The notes below the pieces were generated by a model. The model searched no databases and had not been told where the DNA came from. It saw only the letters and a list, made by a program, of their open reading frames with translations. Of a stretch of 64,000 bases of DNA, positions 57,236 through 64,000 are shown piece by piece. The DNA is taken from contig JAUJYN010000012.1 in the NCBI GenBank assembly GCA_030737835.1, forward strand, positions 960,688 to 1,024,687, in the 5' to 3' direction. The stretch is from Acorus gramineus (taxonomy: Eukaryota; Streptophyta; Magnoliopsida; Acorales; Acoraceae). The position numbers and the translations under genes are program-made. Within the stretch, counting starts at the first letter, position 1. Each line of letters starts with the position of its first letter.

Positions 57236-57760
57236 ATAGATAAAAACAACGTTGTATATATCTCATCTATCATAGTCATTCTATAAGAAATGCTCATTAT
57301 TATTTATGGGCCGTGGATGTCGGCCCATCAATCTAATTAGGGTGTTAACACTTAATTATTTTTATAATCCAAAATGTAATCTCATACACTATATTAGATA
57401 TTTCATATATTGAGTCAAAACTTCATGAATGGATACAAGAATGGTTGAGTGTAACAATGACCATTAGGATAGTGTCATGGACAATCTTATACATAATTTT
57501 TTTAACAGATGTTATTTTTTAATAAAATAAATCATTTACCTCCACAAAAAAATGAAGAATGTATACTCTAACAAATTGTATATACTGTTTTACATATAAA
57601 TGAAAAATCATATACTTAATCTAATCAAATATAAGGAATGAATCGTCTACTTGTTCTTTATTGTGCTTGTTTAAGTGTTTGGATTTTTCAGGTGGTTCAA
57701 AATTCACTAAATGAAATGAGTCCATTCACTGCGTATTGTCTCCTTCTTTTTTTATGAAAT
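57236..57760. other. Unassigned A/T-rich DNA
   Basis: Contains a GAGTGTAACAATGACC-like scrap near 57448 related to the GTTGTTACA repeats. No coding sequence. Confidence 0.4.
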
Positions 57761-57814
57761 GAGAACCGTTTGATGTAGCACGATCAGCCCTCATAATTGA
57801 ATTTTTTGAATAGG

Positions 57815-58212
57815 TCATAGACAAAATTTTAAAGCCCCTAACATTTTTTTTTTAAAATCTAAATTGTTTTAATCTAGCACATTATTAATATTACTAAATA
57901 GATGCACAATATTATATAATAATTTAAATTAAAACATTATATAATATCATATGCACTTAATAAAACAAAAAAATTAAATTTTAAAAATTGAAATATCTAT
58001 TGAATTATAGTTGGAGAAATTTAGGGAAAAGAACAATTTTAGGTGATTATTAAACAAATTGAGAAAGTTTGTTGAGAGGAATTAATTAAAGTAATACATC
58101 TCGTAGTATATTTTATTAAAGTCCATTGAATAGATGATACTTAGAGGCCCTTGTTGGGTGAGGGCCCTAAACAATTGCCTTAGTGGCTTTGTTCCAAGGC
58201 CGACTCTGAATG
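57815..58212 (-). repeat. Possible MITE/SINE-like repeat with AGAGTCGGCC end
   Basis: On the minus strand it starts CAGAGTCGGCCTTGGAAC with GGGCCCTCACCC, a terminus seen in several plant non-autonomous repeats, and ends near 'cccctaacattttttt' read from the other side. TSD not defined. Confidence 0.3.
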
Positions 58213-60520
58213 TAGTTAAGCACAAACAGATGATTAATTCTGTCAAATATATATAGGGGAAATAGAAATCCATAGAAAGATCATTGAATAAAAGAATTAT
58301 ATGTAAAAAAGGAATAAGATCTGGTTAGTGTCAGTTTTATCAGTTTTCAATGAGATATTGACATATGTTACTTCATATAGATAACATATGAGAGTTTATA
58401 AAATTTAGAACTCATATAAGTTTGTAAATAAGTCAACTCATATAATTAACATATGAGAGTTTATAAAATTTTGAACTCGTGTCAATCCCTCGTTAGATGT
58501 TGATAGAATATTTACAGTGCAACAAGGAAAGAATAAATGACATGCTTTGGAGATCTACTTTTACTACGAGATTTAACAGAATCCAGTCAACTCAATGGTA
58601 CTCTGTTTATGTAGAGGAAAAGTATCTCTCATACCCCTCTTTTGATCTTAAAATATTATTATTAATATTATAATTATTTTGGTAGGATAAAATATTATTT
58701 TGTAACGGTCACATTAATGATCTCTCTTTTTAGTGCTCATTTGAAATTCATAATCATCCTTTTATTTTGTTTAATGGTCAATCTCACTTTATGTTCCACG
58801 TCACTTAATAGAAAATTTAATCTAAACCACTAATATCAAATCAATACCTTTTCTTCGATTAACTTTTCTACTTTTTGTAGACACATACATAGATCAAAAT
58901 GGGTGTTAACACAATCTTGTATTGGGCAAAAATTTACCAAATGACAATGAATCAGGAAACAAAACAAAGGCTCCAATCAAAATTCCTAAAACTATAAAAT
59001 TGATAAATGAACATTATTAGGTAACGACACGACATGATGCGACGTGTTTTAAAAATCTCTCACACACAACATGGTAGGATTATGCTATTTATGCGATGTG
59101 ATATTGAAACATTGTTCATGCTCATATAAAATCAAGTGATGCTAAAATCTGAGTGGAGTTGATAGTTGATATTTCATGATCGTTGTCGTGTCATTTTTTT
59201 TGTGATTTATGAATATATTTTTTTAAATAATTATAATTCATAACAAATATTTATTTATTTAATTTTGTGTTGTCATGTCAATATCAATTTTTTTCAAGAT
59301 TTGTCATGCCATTGTTGTATTTGGTCAGGGTAGTCTGAATCCTAGCCCAACCTCCCCAAATGCCAATAAATAAATAAATAAGTTTTATTAAAAAAAATTA
59401 TTTGTGAGGGTGCTTACCTAATATTTTTGCATTGATATATTGGGGGTGCCAATGTAGGAGTAATGATTAAGATTGTTCATTTCCTTGTCTGTGTTTGTGT
59501 TGTGTACGTGTTTGTGTCATTGTCCATGCTACAAGGTTTATTGTAACAAATGCCCTAAATATTTTCTAATAATTTCATTCTAATGAACAAGTTTTAAAAT
59601 TCATTCAAATGTTATAACTCAGGGGGATTTTTTTAATGCTGCCCTCTAAATCATGACAAAGAGATCATCATAATATAATAGGTGACTTTAATCCACCCCC
59701 AAATAGAAAAGCAAATCCACTGTACCCACCAAGGATTGAAACAAATGAAAATATTGGTTTAGACAGACCCACAAAACTATCATTCCAAATCCCCCCATTA
59801 AAATAAAACTGAACCTACACCACAAGAAAGGCATATCACTGTATTATAATGGAATCTTTGGATATAGGGACCCCATTATAATTAAATGCTCTATAAACAC
59901 CCTACTAAAAGAGAAAAAACCTTACAATTAACTGCCCAAAAACAGTGCATGCCATTATGCATAATTAAACAAAAAATAAAAAAGTTAAACAAACATTTTG
60001 TCTCTCTTTGATGACCACACAGATACAGAGTATCATTAAAGCACCATAAATGATATCATAACATATAATCTTTTTCGTAATTTTTTTAAAGTTTTTTTTT
60101 CAGTTACGTCCTCTAAACTCTTCTAAAATCATTATTTGTGATTATACCCCTTAGAAAGTGATAATGGTTTATTAGTTTAATATTTTTCATTCCAACAGTG
60201 AAAATAATATTACGGGCTAACCCTAACCACAAGAAGAATTCATTTTTGTTTTAGGAATCCAATTCTGATAGATTTTGTAAAAAGAGAAATTTAATTTAGA
60301 ATATTCAATAATAAACTTTGAATGTAGGAGTTCAAAGTAATTTTTTTGAGTGTTCGAATGAGAATGAGAATGAACGTCAATATATTATTTATTGGGCACT
60401 ACACATAAGTATATTCTAATTTTTTAAAATTAAAAGGATCATTGTTTGGCTCAGTCAATCTGATCTAGATCACCTACTTTTAAACTAAGAAAAAACAACA
60501 TATGGGTGTATATAAATTTT
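58213..60520. other. A/T-rich intergenic DNA, no feature recognised
   Basis: Long A/T-rich stretch with frequent stops. A direct repeat of 'acatatgagagtttataaaatt' occurs at about 58386 and 58448. No gene, RNA or clear transposon ends. Confidence 0.45.
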
Positions 60521-60528
60521 TTTGAGTA

Positions 60529-60850
60529 TTGTTACACACAGTCCCCATTACAGGCTTGCTTGTAGTCTCAGTGAGGTATATATCTTATCAAAATTCTTTC
60601 ACATATTCTAAAAATGAGTTCACACAATTCGTTGGAGCATATACATCATTTTTTTTTTATAAAAATATATATCTCATTCAGTGAGATGTATTGTTTTAAA
60701 AAATTCAAACGATGCATACTTCAAGCGGTGGCATTTTTTTTTTCCTTTATGAATTTAAGTGTAAAACCCCCCCTAAACCTTCCCCAACACAAATACAATA
60801 TCAAAATTTTTATTTTGTTATATCTGATCCACTCACTTTATAGCCTTTGA
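60529..60850. repeat. GTTGTTACA-type MITE-like repeat
   Basis: Begins TGAGTATTGTTACACACAGTCC and contains 'aatgagttcacacaattcg'. Right boundary unclear. Confidence 0.35.
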
Positions 60851-61435
60851 GGCCCCAACAAATTTTCTAATCTATGGCTCCTCCAAAACATCATAAAGAA
60901 AACAATGTGTGGCCATGTCACACCCCTCCCCTTCTCCAACTGAAACAAAGGAGGTTGGTTGATATAAACCCATCCAAAGATGCTCATTAGGGTTCTCCAT
61001 CATCCCATATGTGCAATGGACCATTCCCTCCCGACAATGCATTATAAAAAATTGAAAAGGATTGGATTCATTTCCCTCTTTTGGAAGGCTTTTGCTTGTA
61101 TTGTATTCCCTCCATGAGGGAGCCTTTCATTGCTCCCTCACCTTCTCATCCTACACATTTGTTCAACAATTGTCATGGCTTTGATAAGGATGCATAAAAA
61201 GAAGAAGAAAATATTGGAAATATATTCATTCTAGTTGAGACTCTAGTCATATTTTTCTTAAACATATGGTTCCATAAAGAAGATGCTGATGAACTGTCTG
61301 TAGTAGGTTCAGTGTTTATGTCTTAACTAAATGGAAGAGTAAAATATGAAAGAGAGAATTAAACTCAAGACCCATCAATAAAGAAAAATTACCTCTACCA
61401 ACATGTCAATAGTATTAAAAAAATATTAAGCAGTA
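60851..61435. other. Unassigned region with a short perfect hairpin
   Basis: TGAGGGAGC (61115-61123) and its inverse (61132-61140) form a 9-bp stem with an 8-base loop; nearby are pyrimidine-rich blocks. I could not match it to a known microRNA family. Confidence 0.25.
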
Positions 61436-61439
61436 TGGA

Positions 61440-61967
61440 GTTATTTCTACAAAACTGGGAAGAAGAACAACGCGTACTGAATTGGAGAATCTGTTTTGAT
61501 GAAGAGGAAGACTGAGGTTAGAGTTGGACTCTATGTCCTTAAAACGTTATTCGCCCCGCACTGGTACTTATGGATAGCGATGAATGTCTCCCAAGATACA
61601 AGAACGTCCTTTGATAGTAGCACTTCAAACCAGAGGACCAGTGAATCAACTCTATTTGTAACACTCTCTCTTTTATGAGATTCTGAAAGACTGGACAGTA
61701 TGTAAACTTGAACGCAAGAAGATTTGAATACCGAATGAGATGATCCCTAATGCAAAGTATGGAATGCTATATATAGAGGGAAAAATTAGTTGTTGAGGCT
61801 ATTGAAGGAGGCCCTTCATCTATTTAGTTTTTCACTAAGTGCGCCTCTAAAACGCCCAATACGCCCTCGCACGTGCGTGTGCCGTGCGGTCCACCAGAGG
61901 GTGTCCACAAAAAACAATTCACTAGAGTACAAAGAAACTATCTTATAAATCTACAATGTTTTTCCCA
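61440..61967 (-). mobile_element. Probable solo or partial Copia LTR (fossil)
   Basis: On the minus strand it starts TGTTGGGAAAAACATTG (61967) and includes a CG-rich block around 61850-61900 and a CTCTATATATAG TATA region near 61772-61783. A moderate-GC U5-like segment follows to about 61440. No partner LTR or TSD was found, so the far end is approximate. Confidence 0.4.
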
Positions 61968-62860
61968 ACAACCGATACAAGACTATAACTTTTTTCTTTT
62001 CCAACCACCAATCACTTTTATCATGTTATTGAGAGAACTTTGGTGCCCATTTTCTCATTCACCCAAAATTGGTCTTGAGAATGTAAATATACTACGTTCA
62101 TCACCTCAACGAAAGGAACGCAATCCAATGAGTTTCCACTAAAAAATAATTAGTGGAACTCAAATCCATTTTAACCAAGAAATGGTTAAAACCCAATTTT
62201 TTTTTCAACAAATAGATGATATAATAATGTAAATCCAAATTAGTTAGAATAAGAATAACATATTTAAATCAAAATAAGAATGTTTGAGAGAGTCATTCCT
62301 ATAATCACTTTTGCATTCCGAACGTGATTTGAATTTTTAAAAGTATCTACTTGTTTAATAAAGTACATGCATTCACGAAAGGGCGTTGTTACACCTAGAT
62401 CAGTTTCCAGCCCCAATTCCTCCCCTATATGCGTCAATAGAAAATTAACGACGCATATGCTCACATTAATAAGGCATATGCTTTGAAAGAATTTTTTTAT
62501 ATTTTCTATAAATGCATCCATGCAATTCATTAGAGTATATGTTTCATTTTTTATAAAAGCATGTACCTCATTAGATGAGGTATACTATTTTTAAAGAATT
62601 CAAAACTCATGTAAACTAGAATTAAGACTAAAAATAAGACTGAATGTAATATTATCCTTCACGAAATGTAAATCATATACTCGAATAATTAAAATGAATG
62701 AACATCCTCTTTCACTTTCTTTAGTCGAGTGTATAACCTCATTGAATATGATATTTTATTTAAAATTTTATATATTCATGAATGATTGAGTGTATTCTGT
62801 GCACTAAAACACGTGCATTTGCCTCGAGATTGTGATTAATCAATCTGATAGGAGCATCTT
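61968..62860. other. A/T-rich DNA with a GTTGTTACA-type repeat
   Basis: GGCGTTGTTACACC near 62382 and 'aattcattagagtatatg' near 62525 link it to the MITE-like family. Nothing else recognised. Confidence 0.35.
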
Positions 62861-63060
62861 GGTCCCCCCCCTTTTCCCCACCCCAAAACTTAGCCTCCCC
62901 CTCACTTTCTCCATCACAAGGGGATTGTGACAACCTCCCCTGCACAATGCAGCATCACCTCACAGGACATGTACCTCTCAACCTCCCCTTCCCTTTCATT
63001 ACTAATAATACAACCTCCCCTCTCCCCTCCCCCCCCCCCCCCCCCCCCCCCCCCCCAAAC
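62861..63060. repeat. Pyrimidine-rich segment with a C28 run
   Basis: CCTCCCC words recur and end in an uninterrupted run of 28 C (63029-63056). The complementary G28 run could form quadruplexes. The length of such a run in an assembly should be treated with caution. Confidence 0.9.
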
Positions 63061-63700
63061 AGAGGCCCTTTATTGGCTTGAACGCACATTTAAAATAAAA
63101 ATCATGTACTAGTATCATTTTGTGGAGGAGTGCATGATAGAATACAAGGAGAATAATAAAAACAATTGTCAAGGACACTTTTGACTATAAATGCTATTCA
63201 CTGAATAGCCCTTCCACTCCCAGGAATAAATCAGTCTTATGATAAAGGTTTTAAAGAGTTAAAAAAATATATTATTATAAGAATAAGATTTTTTTTTCTA
63301 CCATTGGATTTAAAAGGTAAAATTTTAATGAGATAGATTATTGTATTAGACATCTGACACTTTTTTAACTCTTATCTCTTCACCTCAACCAAAAACAAAT
63401 TAATAGAGGTGTTGATATAAAAAGAAATATGCATTTAACTGATTCGAGTATATATTTCACTATAAAAATTTATATATATTTGAAGAAAATTTCAAAATAT
63501 GGTAGAGACAGCAAAAATGACCACAAATAATTGTTCCTAATAGTTTCAATTAATAAAACTAGCCAAAAATAAACACAATAAACAAGGAGCTCTCCGAAAA
63601 AGAAAAAAGCCAAACATCATAGGGAGCCAATAACAACAAAAGATCCACTCTTAAACCATATTGACAATTCCCCATAATAAATAAATAAAACTCATTTAGA
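63061..63700. other. A/T-rich DNA
   Basis: No feature recognised. Confidence 0.4.
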
Positions 63701-63934
63701 AATAGTGAATACTGTGGGAAGAAGAGGGTGGTGGTGCATTATCAAAGCCAACCATTCTTTTCCCTTATTGTACAAAGACCCAACCCAACACAAAGAATAA
63801 TAATAATATAATAATAATATATGAAACCCCCCCTAAATAAAAACACCCATTAAACTATACAATTAAATAAACCAAATCTTCTAAAAAGATATCATTAGAT
63901 TACATTTTTTTTTTCATAAACTTGAGCCACCAAA

Positions 63935-63965
<31 letters not shown>

Positions 63966-64000
63966 TTTATTAGTCTTTCCCTTCTCTTCCAAACCCCTCC
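63700..64000 (+). promoter_or_regulatory. Possible promoter and leader of a plus-strand gene beyond the right edge
   Basis: GC-richer patches (AGAAGAGGGTGGTGGTGC), then A/T-rich DNA and a pyrimidine leader-like end with a (CT)n tract at 63941-63965 and TTCCCTTCTCTTCC after it. This resembles a plant promoter followed by a CT-rich 5' UTR. The gene itself would lie outside the window. Confidence 0.35.

Noticed and set aside
61081-61150. Possible microRNA precursor around the TGAGGGAGC hairpin
   Set aside because: The stem is only 9 bp, with no extended arm pairing and no match to a microRNA I know.
1-64000. A bacterial- or phage-type defence or gene cluster
   Set aside because: No operons, no compact coding and no such families. 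The whole window is plant nuclear DNA.

Overview
The window is nuclear DNA from a flowering plant: very A/T-rich intergenic sequence packed with plant-type transposable elements, spliceosomal introns, and pyrimidine-rich plant-style leaders. I cannot name the species. The only complete host gene I can support is a four-exon gene on the minus strand (44493-49879). It encodes a 127-residue histone-fold protein of the MHF1/CENP-S family, which works with FANCM in DNA repair and crossover control and occurs in the CENP-T-W-S-X complex. Its second intron is 4.3 kb because a young, small LTR element (47017-49395) lies inside it. Its upstream region holds five TGGGCY (site II) motifs, as in promoters of genes expressed in dividing cells. 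Each edge of the window looks like the promoter and leader of a neighbouring gene whose coding part lies outside (minus strand at 1-450, plus strand at about 63700-64000).

Most of the rest can be resolved into transposons by their terminal repeats and target-site duplications (TSDs). From left to right: a 459-bp MULE-like element (1893-2351); a PIF/Harbinger MITE (3337-3779); a MULE-like element with a foldback MITE inside (4430-5144); a hAT-type element with an exact 8-bp TSD (5533-6409); a MITE beside a 2.1-kb MULE (10669-12987); a Harbinger-type element containing a CACTA terminus and a 66-bp tandem repeat (13039-14701); a Pack-MULE carrying part of a SUVH-type SRA domain (14898-15541); a tRNA-derived SINE; a second PIF MITE; and a large inverted repeat with a two-word 10-bp minisatellite (21178-23592).

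From 16.9 to 57.2 kb run four members of one MULE-like family with unlike left and right ends and 9-bp TSDs (16960-18657, 35054-35973, 35987-41414, 50766-57226). One carries a captured PTRHD1 (peptidyl-tRNA hydrolase-like) gene fragment. LTR elements are nested in two of them: a 3.8-kb solo LTR in the third and a young Copia element in the fourth. A second solo LTR of the same giant-LTR family lies at 26007-29794 in the opposite orientation. Other LTR fossils are a Cassandra-like TRIM with a hAT-like insertion (30177-30852) and a short non-autonomous element (31660-33701).

The strongest leads are the MHF1/CENP-S gene with its antisense intronic LTR element, the two gene-capturing MULEs, the four-member MULE family, the pair of giant solo LTRs with a variable GC-rich core, the Copia element whose coding body is opposite in orientation to its LTRs, and the 10-bp binary minisatellite expanded in only one arm of an inverted repeat. 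I saw no CRISPR array, rRNA gene, complete tRNA gene or bacterial-type system.
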